Assembly: GCA_002319075.1 (NCBI GenBank)
Contig: NVQB01000001.1
Span: forward strand, 2,232,001 to 2,296,000
DNA length: 64,000 bases
Reading direction: 5' to 3'
Origin: Sphingobacteriaceae bacterium
GTDB taxonomy: Bacteria; Bacteroidota; Bacteroidia; B-17B0; Aurantibacillaceae
A model generated the notes under the pieces. That model was not told the origin of the DNA, made no database searches, and saw only the letters and a program-made list of their open reading frames with translations. This document shows, piece after piece, positions 1 through 6,794 of the stretch (the first letter of the stretch is position 1; the number at the start of each line of letters is the position of its first letter). The position numbers and the translations under genes are program-made.

Positions 1-92
1 TTTTTAGCGGCTTTACTCTTTTTTGGACGCGTTACACCTGTTGAACCAATATGAATTTTGCCACGTTTAGTTCTTTTATCACCTTTTCCCAT
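1..92 (-). CDS. 30S ribosomal protein THX (partial, runs off window)
   Basis: The first 30 codons of a small, very basic protein are visible on the minus strand, beginning MGKGDKRTKRGKIHIGSTGV and continuing RPKKSKAAKK. The MGKGDK.TKRGKI opening followed by a G..RPKK stretch is the signature of the short THX/bTHX family, which binds the small ribosomal subunit in Thermus and is widespread in Bacteroidota. The 3' end lies beyond position 1, so the length is unknown. A TTTG-N19-TACTTTTA promoter-like pair lies just upstream. It is transcribed divergently from rnpA. Confidence 0.8.
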   Translation of the reverse strand, partial: MGKGDKRTKRGKIHIGSTGVTRPKKSKAAK

Positions 93-112
93 AATAATAA
101 TTTAGTTTTGTG

Positions 113-143
113 TAAAAGTAAAAAATTATCTTTACCAAACAAA
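113..143 (-). promoter_or_regulatory. Bacteroidota-type promoter for the THX gene
   Basis: On the minus strand, TTTG (143-140) is followed after exactly 19 nt by TACTTTTA (120-113). This approximates the Bacteroidota consensus TTTG-N19-TAnnTTTG with one mismatch at the last base. It lies about 20 nt upstream of the THX start codon. Assigned by motif only. Confidence 0.4.
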
Positions 144-197
144 AAATTAGAAAAGCGCGAAGCCTTTCTGTAAGCACCTCACTTAAGTATACAAAAA

Positions 198-581
198 ATC
201 AAAAATACCTTTCATAAACAGGAACGCTTATGCAGCAGAAAGCAAATGGAACTTCTGTTTAGCAAAGGAAAATCGCTAACCTCTTACCCGGTGAAATTGG
301 TGTACACTGAAACTCCAGTGGAACTCATATTTCCGGCGCAGGCCATGTTTGTAGCTCCTAAGAGAAGTTTTAAGCGTGCACACGACCGCAATAAACTCAA
401 ACGCCGTATGCGGGAGGTTTATCGCTTGCATAAAGGTCCCTTTTACGAAAACCTAAAATTAAATAGCAAAAAACTCTTAGTAGCGTTTATTTATATAGGC
501 AAAAAGCAGGAAGAATATCCTGCTATTGAAAAATCAATTTTAAAATTAATTTCGGGAATAGGTAAGCCTAAGATAAGCTGA
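198..581 (+). CDS. rnpA: Ribonuclease P protein component, probable AUC start
   Basis: Protein subunit of RNase P, which removes 5' leaders from pre-tRNAs together with the catalytic RNA. The family signature is visible as KRAHDRNKLKRRMREVYR, the RNR motif that contacts the RNA. The first ATG is at 246, giving 111 residues that begin MELLFSKGKSL. The family normally has about 15-20 residues before that point, with an F.K.ERLCS.K motif. In frame upstream the DNA encodes KNTFHKQERLCSRKQ, which matches. The frame is open back to TAA at 171 and contains no ATG, GTG or TTG. Candidate initiators are ATC at 198 (chosen, since (M)KNTF fits the family) or ATA at 189. The gene ends at 581, directly abutting the convergent hemD stop codon. 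Product identity is firm; the start is inferred. Confidence 0.88.
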   Translation: MKNTFHKQERLCSRKQMELLFSKGKSLTSYPVKLVYTETPVELIFPAQAMFVAPKRSFKRAHDRNKLKRRMREVYRLHKGPFYENLKLNSKKLLVAFIYIGKKQEEYPAIEKSILKLISGIGKPKIS

Positions 582-1697
582 TTACTTTTTATTAGCTTCT
601 TTTATATAATTGTCTAATGCTCCCGTCATACTAGGATTCTGAGGATTAGGAGCAAAAATATCCAGGCGAAAACCAAGATTTTTTACCATTTGAGCAGTTG
701 CATGTCCAAAGGCAGCAATTCTTGTATTAGCTTGTTTAAAGTTTGGAAAGTTATGTTTTAAAGATCGGATTCCTACCGGTGTGAAAAACACAAGAATGTC
801 ATAATCGGCCAGAGACTTCATATCACTAAGGTCGGCGCTGACAGTTTTGTAGAAAGTGGCTTTTGTAAAAGTTATTTTCACTTCATCTAAAAAATCAACA
901 ATCTGCTCTTTGTGAACGTCACTTGCAGGAAGAAGAAACTTCTCTGCCTTGTTTTTACGGATTACATCCACAAGATCAATGATGGTGCCGTGTCCGAAAA
1001 ATATTTTACGTTTACGGTATTGGATATACTTCTGTAAATAATAGGCAGTTTGCTCGTTAATGCAGAAATATTTCATGCTTTCCGGAACAGTTATGCGCAT
1101 TTCATTACAAATTCTGAAGTAATGATCTACTGCTAATTTGCTGGTTAAAATTACTGCACCATGTTCTAAAATATCAATGCGTTGAGCTCTGAATTCCTGA
1201 GAAGTAAGGCCTTCCACTTTAATAAACTGCCTGAATGTTACACCCAAATTATGCTTTTTAGCAAGATCCAAATAAGGGTTTTTATCATTTTCAGCCGGCT
1301 TTGGTTGAGAAACAAGAAGGTTGCGAACTTTGGTTTTAGGATGATTACTTATTTCAATTGCAGGAGGAGATGGTAAAGTAATAACTTGTTTTTTTGAAGA
1401 TTTTCTAACTCTTTTTACGGCCTGAGCCTTTTCAATACTCTCTTTATCTTCAGAATTGGTTATTAGCTTTTTCTCTTTTAGGGGTTTAACTGCCGTTTTA
1501 AGCTCTTTTTTAGAAGGCTTTGCTATCACAGGTTTTACTGCTTTAGCCGGCGCTTTCTTAACTGCTGCTTTAGATTTTTTTGCAGGAGGCCTGGCTGCTT
1601 TATTCTTCTTAGCCAAAGATGTTTTTACACTCTTTGTCGACTTTTTAACTTCCTTTTTTGCCTCTTTTTTTTTGGCTGGGCTTCTCTTTGCTGACAT
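582..1697 (-). CDS. hemD: Uroporphyrinogen-III synthase with histone-H1-like N-terminal tail
   Basis: Cyclises hydroxymethylbilane to uroporphyrinogen III in tetrapyrrole synthesis. Residues about 121-371 match the Bacteroidota HemD-like family, with conserved stretches NLLVSQPKP, FIKVEGL, AVILTSKLAVDHYF, KYFCINEQTAYYLQKY and RKRKIFFGHGT. The first ~120 residues are a lysine/alanine/proline tail (AKK, PAKK, KAPAK repeats) like histone H1 or bacterial Hc-type tails, with no relation to the enzyme. The usual enzyme is about 250 residues, so the tail adds nearly half. It is the last gene of a minus-strand run after DUF4271, with a 14-nt gap. HemD sequences diverge strongly, so the enzymatic assignment rests on the Bacteroidota subfamily. 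The role of the tail is unknown. Confidence 0.8.
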   Translation of the reverse strand: MSAKRSPAKKKEAKKEVKKSTKSVKTSLAKKNKAARPPAKKSKAAVKKAPAKAVKPVIAKPSKKELKTAVKPLKEKKLITNSEDKESIEKAQAVKRVRKSSKKQVITLPSPPAIEISNHPKTKVRNLLVSQPKPAENDKNPYLDLAKKHNLGVTFRQFIKVEGLTSQEFRAQRIDILEHGAVILTSKLAVDHYFRICNEMRITVPESMKYFCINEQTAYYLQKYIQYRKRKIFFGHGTIIDLVDVIRKNKAEKFLLPASDVHKEQIVDFLDEVKITFTKATFYKTVSADLSDMKSLADYDILVFFTPVGIRSLKHNFPNFKQANTRIAAFGHATAQMVKNLGFRLDIFAPNPQNPSMTGALDNYIKEANKK

Positions 1698-1711
1698 TAA
1701 TTGTCCTGTGT

Positions 1712-2473
1712 TTAAAAAGTTTCAATTATATATTTTACCAAAACAAAAATTGGCAAAATTTCCAAACCGCAAAAGTAAGAGAAAATCTGCAATAATCCTA
1801 TTCTTTCTTCAACCAGTCCCATTATTATTCCCCTATACCACTTAAGCAAGATGGCGCCAATAAGTACAAGCAGAGCGCCGATCACAAAAATACCAGGATT
1901 AAAGGGGCTAAATTCAATGAGAACTATTAAGGGGAAAAGGAAGAGTCCGAAACTCTGATTAATTAAGGTAGAACTTGTTACGTATTCAGAGATGACTTTT
2001 TTTTGCTCGGTAAAAAAAGCCAGTACCACATTCACAAAAGCTTTTAAAAGAAAAACCAGCGCAACAATAAAAAAGAAAAAACAAAACTGAGCAAATTGAC
2101 TAGCGTCAACGAGTACATATTTATTCAGACTGTTTATTTTGTAGGCAAGAAAAGAAACATTCAGAATAAAAATGGCATTGAGAGCTATAGAATAAAACTT
2201 ATAAGGATTAAACTCTTCGCGCTCAAGTTGCTGCAGCATCTGCGAGCTAAAGGTAGATTGTACGATTCTTACCACCTTTGGAAAAGCGTTTAATTTTATT
2301 ACAACCAGCAAATACAAACAAACGAGCACGAAAATAGAAGGCCACACCTGTTCCGTACTAATTCTTAATACGGGTAATGGATTATGCGTTTGTAAAAGGT
2401 GTGCGTAAAATATATTATCGGTTGCTGAAGGGATCACATTATAATGCGAAAGTACGTGAAATACAGAATCCAA
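1712..2473 (-). CDS. DUF4271 integral membrane protein
   Basis: A 253-residue membrane protein of the Bacteroidota DUF4271 family, recognised by the C-terminal GLLQIFSYFCGLEILPIFVL block and a multi-spanning hydrophobic pattern of roughly six to seven helices. The function is not established. Members are regularly found next to the uroporphyrinogen-III synthase gene, as here, where hemD follows after 14 nt. Its start overlaps the 3' end of the upstream DUF5777 gene by 35 nt, which suggests translational coupling. Possible links to envelope or haem-related processes are inference from neighbourhood only. Confidence 0.75.
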   Translation of the reverse strand: MDSVFHVLSHYNVIPSATDNIFYAHLLQTHNPLPVLRISTEQVWPSIFVLVCLYLLVVIKLNAFPKVVRIVQSTFSSQMLQQLEREEFNPYKFYSIALNAIFILNVSFLAYKINSLNKYVLVDASQFAQFCFFFFIVALVFLLKAFVNVVLAFFTEQKKVISEYVTSSTLINQSFGLFLFPLIVLIEFSPFNPGIFVIGALLVLIGAILLKWYRGIIMGLVEERIGLLQIFSYFCGLEILPIFVLVKYIIETF

Positions 2474-3392
2474 ATTTTACCTGCCCCTTAGCCCAACTAT
2501 CTGTAGTGTAAGGAATGTAGTTGTTTTCTATAAGTCCGCTTGCATTGGTGTAAAATAAACTGAATACATGGCCCCCCGTTTCGATTTCAATACCAAGTGA
2601 TAATGGATTAAAAACCTTATCATTTTTTTGATAGAAAGCTGGCGTATTATAAAAGTAGTCTCCAATTAAACTTAAGCGTTTGGTTAACTTAACCCTACCA
2701 CCTATTCCCATGCTAAAAAAACCATTTACATCTGCTGCGTTTCCATTTTTAGTGTTTACGTTTTCTTTGATGAAATTACGATACATGTAACTCGGCAATA
2801 ACTCTACCGACAACCAGTCACTCACTTTACTTGCAATAATAAACTGGCTGAAGTAATTAAACCGGTGTGCTTCCTTAGTTGGAAAATCTTTTACGATGCC
2901 GTTGTAGATAGCAGACGTTGGCGCGTGAGAATATCCCATACTTGTAAAAAAAGCAAGTGAAATGGGCATATGAAAATCTGTGGTTTGCTCAAGGATTTTC
3001 CATTTTACATTGGCGTCTGCCAACTTGTTCAGCTTGCTTCTCCCAATACCAACACTTAGATTGTCAAGTATTCCGTAATCAAAACTTAATCGTATATCGG
3101 AGGCATTATCAAATCCTAAAGACGTTTGAAAGGTTTCGTTAATTGGATTTTTGTTGTTAGAGTCGTAAACATTTCCAAACCGGTGACTAATACGAAAGTC
3201 GAGGTGCTTTTTCTTCACCGTTTCAATAGTTTGAGCATTCCCTATTCTAACTGTTTTAAAGGTTGCGTAAACCTTTTTATGTCCTTCTTCTTTTTTATCA
3301 TCTACAAGGCTAAGCAAGTCTTCCTGACCGAAACTCAGTTGTGAGTAAACGCTTAGGGTGAAAAGAAAAATTGATTTTTGTACTAAATTCAT
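2439..3392 (-). CDS. DUF5777 family beta-barrel protein
   Basis: A 317-residue exported protein with signal peptide (MNLVQKSIFLFTLSVYSQLSFGQ). The mature N-terminus KVYATFKTVRIGNAQTIETV followed by LDFRISHRFG is the DUF5777 hallmark. The alternating hydrophobic pattern and aromatic-rich strands to a terminal Phe-Ala-Leu suggest an outer-membrane beta-barrel. It follows YceI after 15 nt. YceI and DUF5777 proteins are often neighbours in Bacteroidota, sometimes beside cytochrome or peroxide-related genes. No substrate is known. Confidence 0.75.
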   Translation of the reverse strand: MNLVQKSIFLFTLSVYSQLSFGQEDLLSLVDDKKEEGHKKVYATFKTVRIGNAQTIETVKKKHLDFRISHRFGNVYDSNNKNPINETFQTSLGFDNASDIRLSFDYGILDNLSVGIGRSKLNKLADANVKWKILEQTTDFHMPISLAFFTSMGYSHAPTSAIYNGIVKDFPTKEAHRFNYFSQFIIASKVSDWLSVELLPSYMYRNFIKENVNTKNGNAADVNGFFSMGIGGRVKLTKRLSLIGDYFYNTPAFYQKNDKVFNPLSLGIEIETGGHVFSLFYTNASGLIENNYIPYTTDSWAKGQVKFGFCISRTFAL

Positions 3393-3407
3393 ATGTGTGA
3401 ATGCTGA

Positions 3408-4046
3408 TTATTTTTTTTGAAGGGGTTCCAGAGTGCTGCTAACTGTAACATCTACTTCTTCCGCAATGTTTTTTACATACATAGAAGGGACCTTAATATT
3501 ATAATCTGCTACTTTAACTCTGAACTTACTATAGATAATTACCTCTGTGCCTTTTTTTGTAACTGTGCCATTAAGCGTCACATCTTTGGTAACACCGTGC
3601 ATAGTGAGTTTTCCTGTAATTGTTACTTTAGTTTCGCCGTCTTTGGAATAATCAACAGGTTCATTTATTTTACCTTTAAATTCTCCATTACGGTTGGGAT
3701 AGGCTCCATCCACTTTCTTCTCAGTTTCCATGTAGTTTTCGTTAAAATGCTCTTCCATAAGTGCATTTTTAAACTTAAAATTTTGCATGGTAACTCTTAT
3801 TTGAATTTCATTTGAAGACGCTTTTAAAACAATTATCGCCCCTTTATTGAGAGCTTCAATATTTTCCATTGGCGCTTCAGAATAAAAAGTAATAGCTGTG
3901 GCACCGGTCTTAGCTGTGTATATCTGAGCGTAAGTGCTTAGACTGAATACAACAGCCAAGAGAATAAGAATTTTCTTATTTAGCCTTTGTGGCGTTAAAT
4001 TTAAAGCTTCGTGATTCTTTGATTTCATGGGGTTAATTTTAATCAA
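3408..4046 (-). CDS. YceI family periplasmic lipid-binding protein
   Basis: A 212-residue exported protein of the YceI lipocalin-like family, which binds isoprenoid or other amphipathic ligands in the periplasm. Visible support is the signal peptide (KKILILLAVVFSLSTYAQ), the F.N..M.EHFNENYMET block, and KVTITGKLTMHGVTKDVTL, the most conserved YceI stretch. The first ATG (4046) is 2 nt beyond the mutY stop. A second in-frame ATG at 4028 (MKSKNHEA) would also leave an intact signal peptide. It forms the second gene of the mutY-YceI-DUF5777-DUF4271-hemD run. The ligand is unknown. Confidence 0.82.
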   Translation of the reverse strand: MIKINPMKSKNHEALNLTPQRLNKKILILLAVVFSLSTYAQIYTAKTGATAITFYSEAPMENIEALNKGAIIVLKASSNEIQIRVTMQNFKFKNALMEEHFNENYMETEKKVDGAYPNRNGEFKGKINEPVDYSKDGETKVTITGKLTMHGVTKDVTLNGTVTKKGTEVIIYSKFRVKVADYNIKVPSMYVKNIAEEVDVTVSSTLEPLQKK

Positions 4047-4048
4047 AT

Positions 4049-5134
4049 TTATACTATTTCTTTTAAATCACAATCATCTAAAAATTTTCCGGTTAAACGT
4101 GGAAAGGCAAAGTCATTTAATTTGTCGATATTGGTAAGAATAGAGCTTCCACTACCTGTTTTTATGGAAGATTTTTTAAATACCTCCGATATCATTAAAA
4201 CATAAAACTTTGCGTACAAATGTTGGTGACTCAAAATGTGTTTGTATTCAACCGATGTGTACTTAACGGTAAATGTACTTTTAAGGCCCTCTTTAAATTG
4301 TTTGGTTTTAAAAAGCTGTTGCTGAGTTAAGGCAGTATCCGTTTCTATAAGCGTAAACTCATACAAACCCTGCCAAATGTCGCCTGCCTGCCTTTTATGA
4401 ATCACAAGATTTCCTTTCTTATCTATAGGTACGAGGTAATTAAAATGGCGCTTCCTGATTTTGACTTTTTTTGCCTTGATAGGAAGCTCAGCTACCAAAC
4501 CATGTTTGAATGCGTAACACTTATCATTTAAAACACAACTTTCACAATCCGGATTCGAGGGTTTACAATACTGCGACCCAAATTCCATAATTGCCTGGTT
4601 ATACCGAGCCGGATTTTTTTTATCCAGAAGCTGGTCTGCAAGTTCCTGAAATTCTTTTTTTGCCTTTGAGGCGTCGATAGGTGTTTTAATTCCAAACACC
4701 CTGCTTAAAACTCTGTAAACATTTCCATCCACTACGGCATGCGGCAAATCGTACGCAAAACTGGCAATAGCCGAAGCAGTATAATCGCCAACACCCTTTA
4801 ACTCTTTAATTTGCGAATACGAGGACGGAAAAATACCTTTAAAATTCGCATGAATCAGCTTTGCCGAAGCGTGCAGATTGCGAGCGCGCGAATAATAACC
4901 TAAGCCCTGCCACAGTCTAAGCACCTCGTCTTCGGGCGCCATAGCAAGATCTTTTACGGTTGGATACTTTTGAGTAAACTTTAAATAGTAATTAAGGCCC
5001 TGAACAACCTGGGTCTGCTGAAGAATTATCTCAGAAAGCCAGATCTTATAAGCATCTTTTTCTTGTCGCCACGGCAAATCTCTCTTGTTTTTAAGATACC
5101 AGCCGGTAATATGCGTTCCAAACCAATTTTCCAT
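4049..5134 (-). CDS. mutY: A/G-specific adenine DNA glycosylase
   Basis: Removes adenine mispaired with 8-oxoguanine in base-excision repair. Counting from an upstream ATG at 5197, Glu56 (SEIILQQTQV) and Asp157 (VVDGNVYRV) are the catalytic pair, with the 101-residue spacing of the E. coli enzyme. The helix-hairpin-helix LKGVGDYTASAIA precedes the Asp, and Cys211/218/221/227 form the C-x6-C-x2-C-x5-C iron-sulfur ligand set. A C-terminal NUDIX-like domain begins near KRHFNYLV. I prefer the start at 5134 (MENWFGTHITGWY), which aligns with the family N-terminus. The upstream ATG would add 21 residues of non-family sequence. Divergent from the HU gene. Confidence 0.93.
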   Translation of the reverse strand: MENWFGTHITGWYLKNKRDLPWRQEKDAYKIWLSEIILQQTQVVQGLNYYLKFTQKYPTVKDLAMAPEDEVLRLWQGLGYYSRARNLHASAKLIHANFKGIFPSSYSQIKELKGVGDYTASAIASFAYDLPHAVVDGNVYRVLSRVFGIKTPIDASKAKKEFQELADQLLDKKNPARYNQAIMEFGSQYCKPSNPDCESCVLNDKCYAFKHGLVAELPIKAKKVKIRKRHFNYLVPIDKKGNLVIHKRQAGDIWQGLYEFTLIETDTALTQQQLFKTKQFKEGLKSTFTVKYTSVEYKHILSHQHLYAKFYVLMISEVFKKSSIKTGSGSSILTNIDKLNDFAFPRLTGKFLDDCDLKEIV

Positions 5135-5226
5135 CCCTTGAAGCCCTAAAAATACTGCATTTACAGATGGTTTTGGGCTTAATTTTGTAAAAACCAAAAA
5201 AAATTTTCAATTGATAATAATAGTAG

Positions 5227-5234
5227 TATCTTTG
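5227..5234 (+). promoter_or_regulatory. -7 box upstream of the HU gene
   Basis: TATCTTTG matches the Bacteroidota -7 consensus TAnnTTTG exactly and lies 47 nt before the HU start codon. No TTTG or TTG is found at the expected 17-23 nt spacing upstream, so the -33 part is weak or missing. Supported by motif and position only. Confidence 0.45.
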
Positions 5235-5281
5235 CTGCCCGTTTTAAAATACAATTAATTGATTTTAAATAGTTTGTAAAA

Positions 5282-5596
5282 ATGACCAAGGCAGATATAG
5301 TTAATGAAATTTCAGAAAAAACCGGCATAGAAAAGATGGCTGTGCAGGCTACCGTAGAAGCGTTTATGAAAACCATACGCAACTCGATGGTAGAAGGTAA
5401 AAATGTTTATTTAAGAGGTTTCGGGACGTTTGTTGTAAAAAAACGTGCTGAAAAAATTGGCCGTAATATTTCCAAAAATACTACAGTTGTTATCCCCGCA
5501 CATTATATACCAGCTTTTAAAGCTGCTAAAACATTCTCAGACAGAGTTAAGCGTAATGTGAAAACCGCTGAACCTTTGCCAAAAAACCTTGATTAA
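5282..5596 (+). CDS. HU/IHF family nucleoid-associated DNA-binding protein
   Basis: A 104-residue histone-like DNA-bending protein. The whole length follows the HU/IHF fold: helix pair MTKADIVNEISEKTGIEKMAVQATVEAFM, then the conserved YLRGFGTFVVKKRAEKIGRNI strand, then the DNA-inserting arm region with IPA.Y.PAFKAAKTF. A short C-terminal extension (KRNVKTAEPLPKNLD) is common in Bacteroidota homologs. It starts 148 nt from the divergent mutY start and is followed after 8 nt by the TPR gene, so the two are probably cotranscribed. I cannot separate HU from IHF by sequence alone. Confidence 0.92.
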   Translation: MTKADIVNEISEKTGIEKMAVQATVEAFMKTIRNSMVEGKNVYLRGFGTFVVKKRAEKIGRNISKNTTVVIPAHYIPAFKAAKTFSDRVKRNVKTAEPLPKNLD

Positions 5597-5604
5597 CAAA
5601 AAAA

Positions 5605-6429
5605 ATGAGCGCTAAAAAAACTCAGTTACTCTTAATAGTTGGCGCTCTTGTTCTATTCGTTCTTTTATTTATTGCTCCTAAAATAGCCCTCCAACATTCA
5701 GACGATGACGGTCATGATCATGCGGTTGAATCGCCGGCAGTATCGTCAGATGCAAATCTGGATGTGTATTTAAGCATGGCAATCAAAGTGGCAAATGCCG
5801 ATCAAAAAGTAATTTTTGAAAAGTTAATTGCAGCCAAGAACTATGATAGTTTAACCGTAAGCTGGAACAAACTTAAACGCCCTGATCTAGCTGCCCATTA
5901 TGCAGAAGAGTCTGCAAAAGTGAAAAATACGGCAGAAAGTTGGTTTAACGCCGGTAACCGCTACTATTATTCTGTTCAATTTACCCAGGATAAATCAGAA
6001 GTTCCGGTACTTTATCAAAGCTCAATGCGCTGTTTTGAAAAAGGCCTAAAACTTGATCCGAAAAATGTTGACGCACGCATTATGCTTGCTTCTTGTTATG
6101 TAGAAGGTTCGTCAGATCCAATGCAAGGCGTGAGCAAACTCAGAGAAATTGAAAAAACGGACAGTAACAATGTAAAATTGCAGTTAACCTTTGCTTTTTT
6201 CTCTGTAAAAAGTCAGCAGTTAGATAAAGCTATTGTGAGGTTTAAAAAAGTAATCCGTATTGATAGTAATTACGTGGAAGCGTATTTACATCTTGCAGAT
6301 GCTTATGAGCAACAGGGAGAGACAGGTAAAACAATTGAAATGCTGGAAAAATATGCTGCAAAAACAAAGGATATAACAGCAAAGGTTGAAATTGAGAAGT
6401 ACATACAACAATTAAAGCAGTCTAAGTAG
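5605..6429 (+). CDS. Membrane-anchored TPR-repeat protein
   Basis: A 274-residue protein with one N-terminal transmembrane helix (LLLIVGALVLFVLLFIAPKIA), a short His/Asp-rich linker (HSDDDGHDHA), and then TPR helices. The clearest TPRs are around SSMRCFEKGLKLDPKNVDARIM and AIVRFKKVIRIDSNYVEAYLHLADAY, with the W-LG-Y-A-F-A-P pattern partly kept. It is probably an inner-membrane scaffold facing the periplasm. It sits 8 nt after the HU gene and before RNase G, an arrangement that recurs in Bacteroidota. No specific function can be assigned. The His/Asp linker could bind metal, but that is speculation. Confidence 0.78.
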   Translation: MSAKKTQLLLIVGALVLFVLLFIAPKIALQHSDDDGHDHAVESPAVSSDANLDVYLSMAIKVANADQKVIFEKLIAAKNYDSLTVSWNKLKRPDLAAHYAEESAKVKNTAESWFNAGNRYYYSVQFTQDKSEVPVLYQSSMRCFEKGLKLDPKNVDARIMLASCYVEGSSDPMQGVSKLREIEKTDSNNVKLQLTFAFFSVKSQQLDKAIVRFKKVIRIDSNYVEAYLHLADAYEQQGETGKTIEMLEKYAAKTKDITAKVEIEKYIQQLKQSK

Positions 6430-6497
6430 AATGCTTTTAGTTTAATGAAACAGAAGAAAATTAATAAATTAAATAATAACAATTAAAATTTAGCATT

Positions 6498-6587
6498 ATG
6501 CCAAGCGGAAAGAAAAGAAAAAGACATAAAATGGCAACTCACAAACGCAAAAAACGTTTGAGGAAGAATCGCCATAAAAAGAAATAA
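6498..6587 (+). CDS. 29-residue AURKAIP1/COX24-domain (mS38-like) basic protein
   Basis: A very short ORF, ATG at 6498 and TAA at 6585-6587, encodes MPSGKKRKRHKMATHKRKKR followed by LRKNRHKKK. Twenty of the 29 residues are Lys, Arg or His. This closely matches the tiny proteins annotated in Bacteroidota as AURKAIP1/COX24-domain proteins, related to mitochondrial ribosomal protein mS38 and thought to be small-subunit components. It lies between the TPR gene and RNase G, with a hairpin terminator downstream. Small-gene callers often drop it. The ribosomal role is inferred from the family. Confidence 0.8.
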   Translation: MPSGKKRKRHKMATHKRKKRLRKNRHKKK

Positions 6588-6645
6588 TCTGATTCTCTCT
6601 TAATTCACTTTTAGTGGATAGAGATGATTATTTAAAACTACTATT

Positions 6646-6674
6646 ACGGAAGAGCCGATGGCTTATTCCGTTTT
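6646..6674 (+). terminator. Probable terminator after the mS38-like gene
   Basis: ACGGAA.AGCC (6646-6656) can pair with GGCT..TTCCGT (6660-6671) around a GAT loop with a small internal bulge, followed by TTTT. It lies about 60 nt after the small basic gene and before RNase G. Imperfect stem, so moderate confidence. Confidence 0.45.
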
Positions 6675-6794
6675 AGTTATTTACCGTAATAAACAATTTT
6701 GTGTTTCTGAGCTTGCGAATCATACGCATTAGCGTGCCTTAAACACTGCTTGTTATCGGCTTTTAAGATTTTATAAATTAAAAATATTGAGCGC

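Noticed and set aside
5134-5197. Longer mutY start
   Set aside because: Adds 21 residues that match no family member; 5134 aligns with known N-termini.
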